Assembly: GCF_020537505.1 (NCBI RefSeq)
Contig: NZ_JAJBMO010000034.1
Coordinates: 1 to 31,361 of the forward strand
Direction: 5' to 3'
Source: Blautia glucerasea
GTDB taxonomy: Bacteria > Bacillota > Clostridia > Lachnospirales > Lachnospiraceae
DNA: 31,361 nt
Shown: one piece after another, positions 8,542-17,151 of the stretch
Layout: each line of letters opens with the position of its first letter
Numbering within the stretch: position 1 is the stretch's first letter
Made by a program: the position numbers and the translations under genes
The notes under the pieces: generated by a model
What the model saw: the letters and a program-made list of their open reading frames with translations, nothing else
Database searches by the model: none
What the model was told of the DNA's origin: nothing

Positions 8542-9986
8542 GAAAGACCGTCCACAGCAAACTAATCGGCTGCTATATTCTCATTGGAATCCTCAGTTTC
8601 CTCTTCGCCACAGCAGGAGGCTCCCACTTTGTGGAGATTTACCTTGAAGGCGAGGTAGGTACAAGGCTTCATGACAGCGCAGTGCGCTTCGCATCGGATG
8701 AGATAACAGTACAGCAGCTTGCCGCCGGAGATATCTCTGGACTGGAAAAACTGGCAGATATTCTATCTACCGGGGAGGGCGCCGGAATTCTGGTCCTGGA
8801 TCAGGATTTCCAGGTGCTGGTGCAGTCTCCGGATCTGGATTACAGCCTTAGTTATACGGAATCTGCTGTGGAAGCTTCTTCTGCTCCCCATACAATTATC
8901 ATTCCGGATTCTGACCTGGATTTCTGGCTTAATGCCCAGTATACCATCAATAATTTTTATGGATATTTTTCCAGTCCACATCTTAATGTGATGGTACCTG
9001 TGGAAAATTCCGACGTAACAGAAGGATATGTCACTTATCATTATGACATGCAGCAGCTTTACCAGAAACGAAGCGGTCTTCTCGGGATCCTCCAGATGGT
9101 TTTCCTGGCTGTGTATGCGCTTTGCGGCGTGCTTCTTCTCTGCTATCAGAAATGGATCCATATTCCTTTAAAGCAGATTATCAAAGGAGCTTCCGAATAT
9201 GCCAACGGTGACTTAAGCTACCGCATTCCGGTGAAGTCAGAGGATGAAATGGGTTATCTTGCCAATACCTTGAACTACATGGCAGACAAGATCAACCAGA
9301 ACGGTGAATACCAGCGGACCTTTATTGCCAACGTTTCCCATGATTTCCGTTCTCCTCTTACTTCCATCAAGGGATATGTGGAAGCGATCCTGGATGGTAC
9401 GATCCCGCCGGAATTGCAGGATAAATACTTAAATATCATTTCCCATGAGGCTGACCGCCTGGAAAAACTGACACGAAGCCTTCTGGTGCTGAATGATCTG
9501 GATGAACGGAAGCGAATGATGAATATCCGCAGATTTGACATTAACGACGTGATCAAAAATACAGCCAATACCTTCGAGGGAACCTGTTCAAAAAAGAATA
9601 TTGATCTGGAACTGCTGCTCTATGGAAAAGAACTTTTTGTGGAAGCAGATATGGAACAGATCCAGCAGGTACTGTACAATTTATTGGACAATGCCATTAA
9701 ATTCAGTAATGATAATTCTTCTATTAATATTGAAACTTCTGTAAAAAATGACAAGGTTTTCGTTTCTGTAAAGGATCATGGAGTGGGAATCCCAAAAGAA
9801 AGCCTGTCCAAGGTATGGGACAGATTCTATAAGACAGATACCTCCCGGGGAAAAGACAGAAAGGGAACAGGGCTTGGACTCTCTATTGTGAAAGAAATCA
9901 TCAAGGCACATAATCAGAATATTAATGTGATCAGTACAGAAGGGGTTGGAACGGAATTTATCTTTACTTTGAAGAAAGTAAAATAA
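8538..9986 (+). CDS. Membrane sensor histidine kinase (HAMP-HisKA-HATPase)
   Basis: The 482-residue kinase has a first membrane helix at about 9-28, an extracytoplasmic sensor region of about 150 residues and a second helix at 181-204. A HAMP domain (205-255) and a dimerisation domain with phospho-accepting H268 in NVSHDFRSPL follow. The ATPase domain shows an N box (LLDNAIKF), G1 (DHGVGIP) and G2 (RKGTGLGLSIVKEI). The sensor region shows no domain I can name. It overlaps the response regulator gene by 4 nt and is its obvious partner. A bidirectional terminator follows at 10067-10117. Confidence 0.9.
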   Translation: MRKTVHSKLIGCYILIGILSFLFATAGGSHFVEIYLEGEVGTRLHDSAVRFASDEITVQQLAAGDISGLEKLADILSTGEGAGILVLDQDFQVLVQSPDLDYSLSYTESAVEASSAPHTIIIPDSDLDFWLNAQYTINNFYGYFSSPHLNVMVPVENSDVTEGYVTYHYDMQQLYQKRSGLLGILQMVFLAVYALCGVLLLCYQKWIHIPLKQIIKGASEYANGDLSYRIPVKSEDEMGYLANTLNYMADKINQNGEYQRTFIANVSHDFRSPLTSIKGYVEAILDGTIPPELQDKYLNIISHEADRLEKLTRSLLVLNDLDERKRMMNIRRFDINDVIKNTANTFEGTCSKKNIDLELLLYGKELFVEADMEQIQQVLYNLLDNAIKFSNDNSSINIETSVKNDKVFVSVKDHGVGIPKESLSKVWDRFYKTDTSRGKDRKGTGLGLSIVKEIIKAHNQNINVISTEGVGTEFIFTLKKVK

Positions 9987-10066
9987 ATTGTGTAGTCGTT
10001 AACTGCTTCATTAATAGAACAACCTCTGGGAATTTTGCCTGCGGCGCCGTCATCCCCAAACTTACG

Positions 10067-10117
10067 AAAAAGACCTACAACATATGCAAAACACTTCTGC
10101 TATGCTGTAGGTCTTTT
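10067..10117. terminator. Bidirectional intrinsic terminator between the sensor kinase and trmL
   Basis: A 12-bp perfect stem pairs AAAAGACCTACA (10068-10079) with TGTAGGTCTTTT (10106-10117), and inner ATGC-type pairing shortens the loop. The stem carries an A tract on the left and a T tract on the right, so it can stop the plus-strand kinase operon and the minus-strand trmL operon. Confidence 0.85.
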
Positions 10118-10178
10118 ATTATCATTTTATATGTATCTTGAAATACATTACTGCGAAAATTATAAATCCATCTTCCCT

Positions 10179-10679
10179 TTATTTCCAGTCATATTTCCGC
10201 AAATGCCCTTCCAGCTTCAAATGCTCGAAGCCATGCTGGCGGAAGGCTTCATAGAGAATGATTGCCACAGAATTGCTCAGATTCAAAGATCTGGTCTCGC
10301 CGGCCATTGGAATCCGAACGCAGGTTTCCTGGTTGTCCCGAAGGATTTCTTCCGGAATTCCTGCACTTTCCTTGCCAAACATAATAAAACAGTTGTCCTC
10401 ATACTTTACATCTGCGTAGGTCTGAGGTGCTTTCGTCGTTGCATAATAGATCTTTGCTCCCGGATTCCTCTCCAGAAAGTCTTCATAATCCAGATAGGTA
10501 GTCACATCCAGATCTTTCCAATAATCCATTCCTGCACGCTTCAGGGCTTTCTCACTTAAAGAGAACCCAAGAGGCTCAATAAGATGGAGTCTGGTACCTG
10601 TTGCTACACAGGTACGTCCAATATTTCCTGTATTTGCCGGAATCTCCGGCTCATGAAGTACAATGTTTAATGTTCCCAT
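10179..10679 (-). CDS. trmL: tRNA (cytidine/uridine-34-2'-O)-methyltransferase TrmL
   Basis: This is a SPOUT-class methyltransferase of 166 residues, the minimal length typical of TrmL, which 2'-O-methylates the wobble base of certain leucine tRNAs. Family motifs are an N-terminal strand with LHEPEIPANTGNIGRTC, the central MFGKESAGIPEEIL and the knotted C-terminal SAM-binding segment IPMAGETRSLNLSNSVAI. An AGGAG site lies 8 nt upstream of the ATG. It is the last gene of the minus-strand set, 170 nt after the AIR-synthase-like gene, and is closed by the terminator at 10067-10117. Confidence 0.93.
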   Translation of the reverse strand: MGTLNIVLHEPEIPANTGNIGRTCVATGTRLHLIEPLGFSLSEKALKRAGMDYWKDLDVTTYLDYEDFLERNPGAKIYYATTKAPQTYADVKYEDNCFIMFGKESAGIPEEILRDNQETCVRIPMAGETRSLNLSNSVAIILYEAFRQHGFEHLKLEGHLRKYDWK

Positions 10680-10724
10680 TTTTTCTGCTCCTGTATTTAC
10701 AGAATTTCAGAGAATGTTTGAAAA

Positions 10725-10832
10725 TCATTTCTGCAAAATATTCATTCCACTTTGTAGAAGGCTTTTATAAACACGCTCCAATATAACCTTACTCTCTTCC
10801 AAATAGGAATAGGCAATAACGTTTCCTGCCAT
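10725..10832 (-). CDS. Possible 35-residue small ORF
   Basis: An ATG-started frame lies 17 nt after the stop of the AIR-synthase-like gene. It encodes a 35-residue peptide of amphipathic character (YLEESKVILERVYKSLL in the middle). Only a weak purine run (AGAAAAGAT) precedes the ATG and no family is recognised. It could be a real small protein in the operon or chance. Confidence 0.2.
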   Translation of the reverse strand: MAGNVIAYSYLEESKVILERVYKSLLQSGMNILQK

Positions 10833-10849
10833 ATCTTTTCTATATCTTT

Positions 10850-11560
10850 TTATTTTTCACACAGTACCTTATATATTTCATCCTTTGCCGGGCGCTCCAG
10901 ATATCTGCCCTTTCCGTTATAATAGAGCATTCTGTCGTTTCCATCATTGGTCTGACCGATCACAGCTGCCATCATTCCCTGTCTGTGAAGCTCCTGCACC
11001 AATGCCTCTCCAGCCGGAATTCCGATCAGGATGGCGCCCCTGGCATTCAGCTTATATGGATTTATGTCAAAAATTTCACAAATCTCAATAGTTTCCTGGC
11101 GGATAGGAACTTTCGTAAAGTCCATTTCCAGCCCTACCTGGGATGCTTCTGCCATTTTCCACAGCGCACTTAAAAAGCCGCCCTCCCCCATGACATAGAG
11201 CGCTGTCGCTCCAGCAGCCTCTGCCGCTTTCCATGCAGCGCAGCCTTCCACCTTTTCAATAATCGGAGCACTACGTTTTCCACCTGCTGCCAGCTGTTCT
11301 CCACAACAATCTTCCTTATTTTCAGGCAACACACAGCTGTCATCATTTTCTCCTACTGTCCCATAGACAGCTCTCAGCTCACCAGCGTTTCGGAGAAAGC
11401 TTTCGGAAAAATGCTCTCTTAAAATATCATGCTTCATCTTTGCAATCTGCACTGTCCCCTCAAGGGCAACAGCACCAGCTACCACAAGTTCATTTCCAGG
11501 CGTAAGAAGCCCGCAGATTTCCGCCTGCAAAGCCTCCATAGCCGCTTGCCCAAGTCTCAT
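10850..11560 (-). CDS. AIR-synthase-related protein, C-terminal half only (HypE-like)
   Basis: The 236-residue protein resembles the C-terminal (AIRS_C) half of the PurM/HypE-like proteins often annotated in Lachnospiraceae as hydrogenase maturation factors. Landmarks are GNELVVAGAVALEGT near the start, the glycine-rich GEGGFLSALWKMAE, VPIRQETIEICEIFDINPYKL and a C-terminal GQTNDGNDRMLYYNG. The N-terminal ATP-binding half, roughly 150 residues in full-length relatives, is absent. An in-frame TAA five codons upstream and a purine-rich AAGGAAA site about 8 nt before the ATG show that it really starts here. A polar, Cys- and Glu-containing insert lies at about 63-98. It follows the small membrane peptide by 12 nt and is probably part of the same operon. 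Function is unknown. Confidence 0.7.
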   Translation of the reverse strand: MRLGQAAMEALQAEICGLLTPGNELVVAGAVALEGTVQIAKMKHDILREHFSESFLRNAGELRAVYGTVGENDDSCVLPENKEDCCGEQLAAGGKRSAPIIEKVEGCAAWKAAEAAGATALYVMGEGGFLSALWKMAEASQVGLEMDFTKVPIRQETIEICEIFDINPYKLNARGAILIGIPAGEALVQELHRQGMMAAVIGQTNDGNDRMLYYNGKGRYLERPAKDEIYKVLCEK

Positions 11561-11572
11561 CTTATCGTTTCC

Positions 11573-11677
11573 TTACAGAAGAAGAGAAATAACGGTAGGC
11601 ACAACCATTGCAAGAACAAGGATAACTGCAATGATGGCAGTCACAAGTTTTCTTTTCTTTGGATCAAACATTCCCAT
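11573..11677 (-). CDS. 34-residue single-helix membrane peptide
   Basis: A short frame lies in the gap between the radical SAM gene and the AIR-synthase-like gene. It has a basic head (MGMFDPKKRK) followed by one hydrophobic helix running to the end, about residues 12-34. A GGAAG site stands about 6 nt before the ATG. It starts 19 nt after the upstream stop and ends 12 nt before the next start, which fits a packed operon. The basic head plus single helix predicts a membrane peptide with a cytoplasmic N terminus. It resembles the small DUF4044-type peptides of Firmicutes only in general form. Confidence 0.6.
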   Translation of the reverse strand: MGMFDPKKRKLVTAIIAVILVLAMVVPTVISLLL

Positions 11678-11696
11678 AGGATACTTCCTTTCTTTA

Positions 11697-13451
11697 CTAT
11701 AACTGAATTTTCTTCACCGCCGCATTATGAAGCAGCGGATCCCGGTTTTCATAATCAAACATCAGTATTCTGCCATCGCGGAACACTTCAATATGAGCAG
11801 TCTTCGGCACTTTTTCCAGGCGTCTGTACTCCCAGACTGCTTTCTCGTAAGGCTTCTGATCCATCTCAAAGGAGGGATGGCTCTTCAGATTCTCACGGAG
11901 ATACAGGTCGTAGATCATACTGTCTGCCACTTTCTCCCAGGTTACAGTATCCACATTTCTGTTATCATCCTCAGCTGTTTCTGCTGAATTTCCCGCTTTC
12001 AGTTTCTGATTTTCTGCCAGCTTTTCAGATTCCTGTTCTTCCAGTTCTTCCTTCACAAATTCCAGCAGGATCTCATATCTGCGCATTCTGGAATGGGAAA
12101 TCTCCGAATAGCCCTTTTTCTCATAAAACTGTCCCAGCCTCTCATATAAGGTGAACGCGTCCTCAAATAATGGCTCCACACAGGCAATGGTATTCTGGAA
12201 CTGCCCACTATTATAATACAATTCCACCATACTTTCTACCATTTTGAGGCGCAAAATATCCTCATAAGGCAACCATTTGGTTCCCAGCACCTCATAAGGC
12301 TCCAGTTCCTTATACACAATGCCGTACTCTTCCGTCATCTCTTTCATGTGAGAGCCCTTCAAAACCTTCAGAAATCCAAGCTGGAGCTGTTGTGGACGAA
12401 GGGCATAGACATCGTTAAAAGATCTGTGAAAGCTGTCATAATCCTCGTAAGGAAGACCTGCGATCAGATCAAGATGCTGGTGAATATTTTTGAAGCTGTG
12501 GATTTTATTTACAATTTCTGCCAGTTTTTCAAAATTCATGGTACGGTGAATGGCACGGATAGTGTCCGGATTTGTGGACTGCACGCCAATCTCCAGCTGG
12601 ATCAGTCCCGGACGCATAGTGCGCATCAGCTCCAATTCATTTTCCTTTAACAAATCTGCCGATATTTCAAAATGAAAATTGGTAATCCCATTATCATGAT
12701 CCTTTATGTACTGCCAGATAGTCATGGCATGGTCATGCTTGCAGTTGAAGGTTCTGTCCACAAATTTCACCTGTGGTACTTTGTGATCCAGGAAAAACTG
12801 CAGCTCTTTTTTTACTAATTCCAGGTCACGGAAACGCAGTTTCTTGTCTATAGAAGACAGGCAATAGCTACAGGAAAAAGGACAGCCACGGCTGCTCTCA
12901 TAATAGATAATACGGTTTTCAAAATCTTTCAGATTTTTGTACGCAAACGGCACCTTACTAAGATCCATAAGCTGACGCCATCCATTATTCTGAATGGTAC
13001 CGTCCGGTTTATTGTACACAAGTCCGGTTGTCTCTTCCAGCGAAATGCTTCCTTCTGCATAGTATTTCACCAGTTCCAGAAAGGTCTCCTCCCCTTCGCC
13101 TACCAGGACACCATCAAATGCCGGATTCTTTTTCAAAAACTCTTCTGCATCGTAGGATACCTCTGGGCCACCAGCCCAGAACGGAACATCAGGCAGGATC
13201 TTCCGCAGATCCTGCATCAGTTCCCGAACAAAGGTGATGTTCCAGATATAACAGGATACACACACAACATCGGGATGGCATCTGTAGATGTCTTTTAAGA
13301 TGTCATCCTTCAGCTGGTTAATGGTGTACTCCCGAAGTACAACGTTATCACCATATTCTTTTGCATAGGCTTTCAGATTAAAAATAGCCAGATTGGAGTG
13401 TATATATTTAGCATTGCATGCTGCAAGTAATATCTTCATCTGCTCATTCAT
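11697..13451 (-). CDS. B12-binding-domain radical SAM protein with DUF4080
   Basis: The 584-residue protein has an N-terminal cobalamin-binding-like Rossmann domain (about 5-140), a radical SAM domain with the cluster motif Cys190-x3-Cys194-x2-Cys197 (RGCPFSCSYC), and a C-terminal DUF4080 region (about 400-580). This architecture is widespread in Clostridia, but its substrate is unknown; relatives with B12 often methylate or rearrange unactivated carbons. A polar Glu/Asn-rich segment at about 468-508 looks like a loop insert. The gene overlaps trxA by 8 nt, so translation is probably coupled. A second in-frame Met at 13439 (MKILLAACNAKYIHSN) is an equally good start by homology, and neither has a clear ribosome binding site. 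Confidence 0.85.
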   Translation of the reverse strand: MNEQMKILLAACNAKYIHSNLAIFNLKAYAKEYGDNVVLREYTINQLKDDILKDIYRCHPDVVCVSCYIWNITFVRELMQDLRKILPDVPFWAGGPEVSYDAEEFLKKNPAFDGVLVGEGEETFLELVKYYAEGSISLEETTGLVYNKPDGTIQNNGWRQLMDLSKVPFAYKNLKDFENRIIYYESSRGCPFSCSYCLSSIDKKLRFRDLELVKKELQFFLDHKVPQVKFVDRTFNCKHDHAMTIWQYIKDHDNGITNFHFEISADLLKENELELMRTMRPGLIQLEIGVQSTNPDTIRAIHRTMNFEKLAEIVNKIHSFKNIHQHLDLIAGLPYEDYDSFHRSFNDVYALRPQQLQLGFLKVLKGSHMKEMTEEYGIVYKELEPYEVLGTKWLPYEDILRLKMVESMVELYYNSGQFQNTIACVEPLFEDAFTLYERLGQFYEKKGYSEISHSRMRRYEILLEFVKEELEEQESEKLAENQKLKAGNSAETAEDDNRNVDTVTWEKVADSMIYDLYLRENLKSHPSFEMDQKPYEKAVWEYRRLEKVPKTAHIEVFRDGRILMFDYENRDPLLHNAAVKKIQL

Positions 13452-13746
13452 CCAGCAGTTTCTTTAATTCTTCTTTGTCAGTAAGCCCAACCAGACGGTG
13501 TGCTTCTGCTCCGTTTTTGAAAATGATCAGGGTAGGAATGCTCATAACACGGAACTGCTGTGCAAGCTCCATATTCTGATCTACATCAAGCTTTCCTACT
13601 GCGTAACCTTCTTCGCCCAGCTCCTCTACGATCGGGCCCTGACGCATGCATGGACCGCACCAGGTTGCCCAGAAATCCAGAAGAAATGGTTTCTCAGATT
13701 TTAATACTTCTTCTTCAAAATTCTGCGTTGTGATTACTTTTGCCAT
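13444..13746 (-). CDS. trxA: Thioredoxin
   Basis: The 100-residue protein has the classical active site FWATWCGPC (Cys30, Cys33) and the cis-proline region SIPTLIIFKNG. It is a general cytoplasmic dithiol reductant, reduced by a flavin reductase such as the one encoded 145 nt upstream. An AAAGGAT site precedes the ATG. A TATAAT -10 on the minus strand at 13803-13808 suggests a promoter of its own, although I could not pair it with a good -35. It overlaps the B12 radical SAM gene by 8 nt, which may point to a need for reducing power by that enzyme. Confidence 0.93.
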   Translation of the reverse strand: MAKVITTQNFEEEVLKSEKPFLLDFWATWCGPCMRQGPIVEELGEEGYAVGKLDVDQNMELAQQFRVMSIPTLIIFKNGAEAHRLVGLTDKEELKKLLDE

Positions 13747-13891
13747 AATTGATTCATCCTTTCTATTATTCTCTCTAATTTACTGTTAAACTATAAACGT
13801 AAATTATACAATCTGTCAGTTAAATGTAGTTTTTCACCATTTCAGTTCCAGTAACTCATATAACATTACCATTAGCAATAACTATCTCAAT

Positions 13892-14899
13892 TTATTTTTT
13901 TACTGATTTTTCTTTATTTCGCACATACTGGTTGGCGCTGAGCCCTGCCTGTGCCCCATCGTAAACGGCCTTCGCTACCTGCAAAAGTCCGCCCGTACAG
14001 TCACCGGCTGCAAAAAGCCCGGGGATAGTGCTTTCCATCTTTTCGTTGACCTTGATATTGCCCTTCTCGGTGAGAGCTGCGCCCATCTGTCTGGCCATCT
14101 CTGCGCTTCCTGCGGTTCCAAGTGCTACGAAAACACCGTCTGCAGAGGCAAATGTTTCTTTGTAACCATCCGCCGGACTCTCCTGACTATGAAGCTCTGA
14201 CACTTCCACTTCTGATTTCTTTCCTTCCTGCAAAAACGGAAGCTTATTTTCTCCATCAGTGTCCTGCCCTGCATCCTTCTCCCCCTCATAAAGCAGCCGC
14301 AGTCCGGACACCTTCTCATCGCCCTCCACGGACTGAATTTTCATGGTATTTACAGTAAAAGGAGCTTTCCTGGAAAATTCCGGTTTCTTCCCATCTGTAT
14401 AGATTGTAACCGAACCAGCCATAGGAGCCAGTTCTTCTGCTTCGTGAAGAGCAAAATCACTGTTTCCAAGTACAGCCACGTCCTTCCCTCTGTAGAAAAA
14501 GGCATCGCATACTGCGCAGTAGCTGACACCTCTTCCCTCAAATTCCCGGATTCCCGGAATTGCAGGAGCTTTCCGCTTACTGCCGGTGGCAAGGATCACG
14601 CTGAGGGTGTCAAAGTCACCAGCTGTAGTTTTCACCTGGAAGGTGTCAAATCCACCGATTCCCAGAACCTGGGCTTCCAGGATCCGCACGCCCAATGCCT
14701 TCGCCTGGGCAATTCCGGTCTCAAATAATTCTTTCCCGGAAACAGGGTGTTCCATACCATAATAATTCTCTATTTTTTCAGCTTTTTCCAAAGCTCCAAT
14801 ACCGTTATTGATTACCAGCGGATTCATGTTCGCCCTGACTGCATACAAGGCTGCTGAAATTCCCGCCGGTCCTGCACCGATAATGATCACTTTTTCCAT
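13892..14899 (-). CDS. trxB: Thioredoxin-reductase-like flavoprotein, possibly ferredoxin-dependent (FFTR-like)
   Basis: The fold is that of low-Mr thioredoxin reductases: FAD site GAGPAGISAALYA (8-20), redox pair C128-C131 (YCAVCDAFF) and C-terminal FAD motif GLFAAGDCTGG. The usual NADPH-binding signatures are absent: the GGGxSA loop reads GNSDFA (145-150) and the HRR motif reads YTDGKK. Clostridial ferredoxin-dependent flavin thioredoxin reductases (FFTR) are known to lack these, so ferredoxin is a plausible electron donor. A polar insert of about 43 residues (206-248) makes the protein longer (335) than usual. It stands upstream of trxA, its likely substrate. An alternative is another dithiol reductase of unknown partner. 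Confidence 0.8.
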   Translation of the reverse strand: MEKVIIIGAGPAGISAALYAVRANMNPLVINNGIGALEKAEKIENYYGMEHPVSGKELFETGIAQAKALGVRILEAQVLGIGGFDTFQVKTTAGDFDTLSVILATGSKRKAPAIPGIREFEGRGVSYCAVCDAFFYRGKDVAVLGNSDFALHEAEELAPMAGSVTIYTDGKKPEFSRKAPFTVNTMKIQSVEGDEKVSGLRLLYEGEKDAGQDTDGENKLPFLQEGKKSEVEVSELHSQESPADGYKETFASADGVFVALGTAGSAEMARQMGAALTEKGNIKVNEKMESTIPGLFAAGDCTGGLLQVAKAVYDGAQAGLSANQYVRNKEKSVKK

Positions 14900-14981
14900 A
14901 GCTTCACCTGCCTTTCGTCAGATTACCTGTAAGAAATTCCCGACAATATTCTGCCATAGATTTTTCTTTCAGGCTACTGCC

Positions 14982-15010
14982 ATTCTAACATTACTATATA
15001 TGAAAAGCAA
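14982..15010 (-). promoter_or_regulatory. Candidate promoter of trxB
   Basis: On the minus strand TTGCTT (-35, 15005-15010) and TAGAAT (-10, 14982-14987) are 17 nt apart, about 83 nt upstream of the trxB ATG. The rest of the 14900-15133 gap shows no gene. Confidence 0.35.
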
Positions 15011-15133
15011 GGCATGGATTTTACAATGAAAGGAATGTCCAATCTCCCCGTTACGCTTTTCAGCAACGTGCTTCAGGATGCACGAGACTTTCATAGTGAA
15101 TTTTTCGAATTTACAGATTTTTGAAAATTTTTC

Positions 15134-15162
15134 TTGCGTGAAGTAGATTTCTGTGCTATTAT
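15134..15162 (+). promoter_or_regulatory. Promoter of tRNA-Phe
   Basis: TTGCGT (-35) and TATTAT (-10) are separated by 17 nt and lie about 30 nt before the mature tRNA 5' end, the normal geometry for a single tRNA gene. Confidence 0.6.
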
Positions 15163-15192
15163 ATGCACTGTAGGTTCTAAGAACTTATGAAT

Positions 15193-15265
<73 letters not shown>

Positions 15266-15300
15266 TTTTTTTATTTTCCTTTTTTACAATGAATGATTAG

Positions 15301-15325
15301 AAAAAGCCGCCCCCGGAGGGGCGAC
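15301..15325 (-). terminator. Intrinsic terminator after the HAD hydrolase gene
   Basis: On the minus strand a GC-rich hairpin (CGCCCC paired with GGGGCG) is followed by TTTTT, a few nt after the hydrolase stop. It would end the galE-HAD transcript. Confidence 0.75.
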
Positions 15326-15330
15326 CTCAT

Positions 15331-15939
15331 TTACTCTGTAAGCATTTTATCTAATGTTTCATTCAGCATCTCTCTTGATGTCACCTGTATCGCCTGAATT
15401 CCTACCTTCTTCGCACCTTCCACGTTATCGGCGCGGTCATCGAAAAACAGACACGCTTCTGCTTTCAGGTTATATTTTTCCAGAAGGATCTCATAAATCT
15501 CCCGGTCTGGCTTCAAAGCGTGCACCTGATAGGAAACCACACCGCCATCCAGCACATCCAGGAATTTCGCTCCCTTAGTATGCATGTGGAACAATTCTTC
15601 TGAGTAATTGGAAAGCAGGTAGATCTTATAGCCTTTTTCCTTCAGTGCTGCAACCTTATCCCAGACTTCCGGACGTTTCACAGCCATCTGCTCTCCATTT
15701 CCAAGGAACCAGCCCATCACATCCACATCATCCGGATACTTCAGTTCATACTGATGAATGGCTTCCTCAAGGCTTAATCTTCCACCATCCAGTCCCTGCA
15801 CCCATATTTCATTGTCGAACATTTCTCTGCCGATCCGCTTCGCCTCAGCTTCTGAAAGACCGTAATCCTTTGTCAGCATTTCAAACCAGCGGTACTCCAC
15901 CAGAACATCTCCAACATCAAAAATCAGATTCTGAATCAT
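15331..15939 (-). CDS. HAD-superfamily hydrolase, subfamily IA (phosphatase)
   Basis: The 202-residue protein has motif I FDVGDVLVEY with nucleophile D8, motif II LLSN, the motif III Lys region ALKPDREIY, and motif IV FFDDRADNVEGAKKVG. A helical cap lies between motifs I and II. The form resembles YihX-type sugar-phosphate phosphatases. It starts 19 nt after galE with an AAAGGA site about 8 nt before the ATG, so it is probably co-transcribed with galE. A sugar-1-phosphate substrate is possible by context, but the sequence alone does not show it. Confidence 0.82.
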   Translation of the reverse strand: MIQNLIFDVGDVLVEYRWFEMLTKDYGLSEAEAKRIGREMFDNEIWVQGLDGGRLSLEEAIHQYELKYPDDVDVMGWFLGNGEQMAVKRPEVWDKVAALKEKGYKIYLLSNYSEELFHMHTKGAKFLDVLDGGVVSYQVHALKPDREIYEILLEKYNLKAEACLFFDDRADNVEGAKKVGIQAIQVTSREMLNETLDKMLTE

Positions 15940-15958
15940 ATGTATTTATCCTTTAAAA

Positions 15959-16975
15959 TTAATCTTCATAACCATTCGGGTTATTGCTCTGCCATCTCCA
16001 GGAATCCTCACACATCTCACGGATACCGTTCTCTGCCGTCCAGCCAAGCTCCTTAGCAGCTTTGGACGCATCGCAGTAGCAGGTTGCAATATCACCAGCA
16101 CGGCGTGGTTTGATCACATATGGGATCTTTACACCTGTAGCTGCTTCAAAGTTCTTCACAATATCAAGAACGCTGTAGCCCTTACCAGTGCCAAGGTTAT
16201 AGATTGCAAGACCAGGGTTTTCCCCGATCTTCTTAAGAGCCTTCACATGGCCTTTTGCAAGGTCAACTACGTGGATATAATCTCTCACACCAGTTCCATC
16301 CGGAGTGTCATAGTCATTTCCAAATACACCAAGCTCTTTCAGCTTGCCGACAGCAACCTGTGTAATGTATGGCATAAGGTTATTCGGGATACCATTTGGG
16401 TTCTCACCGATAGTTCCGCTCTTGTGGGCACCGATCGGGTTGAAGTAGCGAAGAAGCATTACGTTCCACTCTGGATCTGCTTTCTGGATGTCTGTAAGCA
16501 CCTGCTCCAGCATGGATTTTGTCCAACCATATGGGTTCGTGCACTGTCCTTTCGGGCATTCCTCTGTGATCGGGATCTGTGCCGGATCGCCATATACAGT
16601 TGCAGAGGAAGAGAAAATAATATTCTTAACGCCATGTTTTCTCATTACATCTACAAGAGTCAGGGTTCCTGCAATATTGTTCTCATAATATTCCCATGGC
16701 TTCACAACGGACTCTCCAACAGCCTTCAGTCCGGCGAAATGAATACAGGAGTCAATGTCTTCTTTATCAAAAATCTGGTCAAGGGCTTCTCTGTCCAGGA
16801 TGTCTGCCTTATAGAATTTCACTGGCTTGCCTGTGATCTTGGAAACTCTGTCAAGTGCCTTCTCGCTGGAATTAGACAGATTATCCAGAACTACTACGTC
16901 ATAACCGGAATTCTGAAGCTCTACAACTGTGTGACTCCCGATGTATCCTGCACCGCCTGTTACTAAAATTGCCAT
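15959..16975 (-). CDS. galE: UDP-glucose 4-epimerase
   Basis: This extended short-chain dehydrogenase of 338 residues interconverts UDP-glucose and UDP-galactose, and in many bacteria also UDP-GlcNAc and UDP-GalNAc. The NAD motif [10 protein letters not shown] lies at 7-16, the catalytic Ser/Thr region SSSATVYG at 122-129 and the catalytic pair Y149/K153 in YGWTK. An AGGAGG site precedes the ATG. It lies downstream of the nahK-type kinase in the same direction, 176 nt away. That matches the lacto-N-biose/HexNAc salvage gene sets of bifidobacteria, where galE (lnpD) accompanies the kinase. Confidence 0.95.
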   Translation of the reverse strand: MAILVTGGAGYIGSHTVVELQNSGYDVVVLDNLSNSSEKALDRVSKITGKPVKFYKADILDREALDQIFDKEDIDSCIHFAGLKAVGESVVKPWEYYENNIAGTLTLVDVMRKHGVKNIIFSSSATVYGDPAQIPITEECPKGQCTNPYGWTKSMLEQVLTDIQKADPEWNVMLLRYFNPIGAHKSGTIGENPNGIPNNLMPYITQVAVGKLKELGVFGNDYDTPDGTGVRDYIHVVDLAKGHVKALKKIGENPGLAIYNLGTGKGYSVLDIVKNFEAATGVKIPYVIKPRRAGDIATCYCDASKAAKELGWTAENGIREMCEDSWRWQSNNPNGYED

Positions 16976-17015
16976 GATATTTTCCTCCTCGTTTGGTGCA
17001 AAGGCCTTCTGCTGT

Positions 17016-17139
17016 ATTACTGTTCACGACTTGACCAGTAATCCCACTCCATCTATAGAATAACTGCCGTGAAATATCGGCAGCATCAGCCTTTACCTGT
17101 ATTTATGGTACCCAGACAGGTGTAAATCCATCTGTCTGG
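17016..17139. repeat. Three small inverted repeats between nahK and galE
   Basis: The 176-nt gap holds ATTACTG/CAGTAAT (17016-17022 and 17036-17042), CTGCCG/CGGCAG (17064-17083) and CCAGACAG/CTGTCTGG (17112-17139, perfect 8-bp stem with a 12-nt loop). None is followed by a U tract on the minus strand, so these are not clear terminators. They may be processing sites or operators. The sequence TTACTGTTCAC at 17017-17027 recurs upstream of nagB. Confidence 0.5.
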
Positions 17140-17151
17140 TTTAGCATACCA

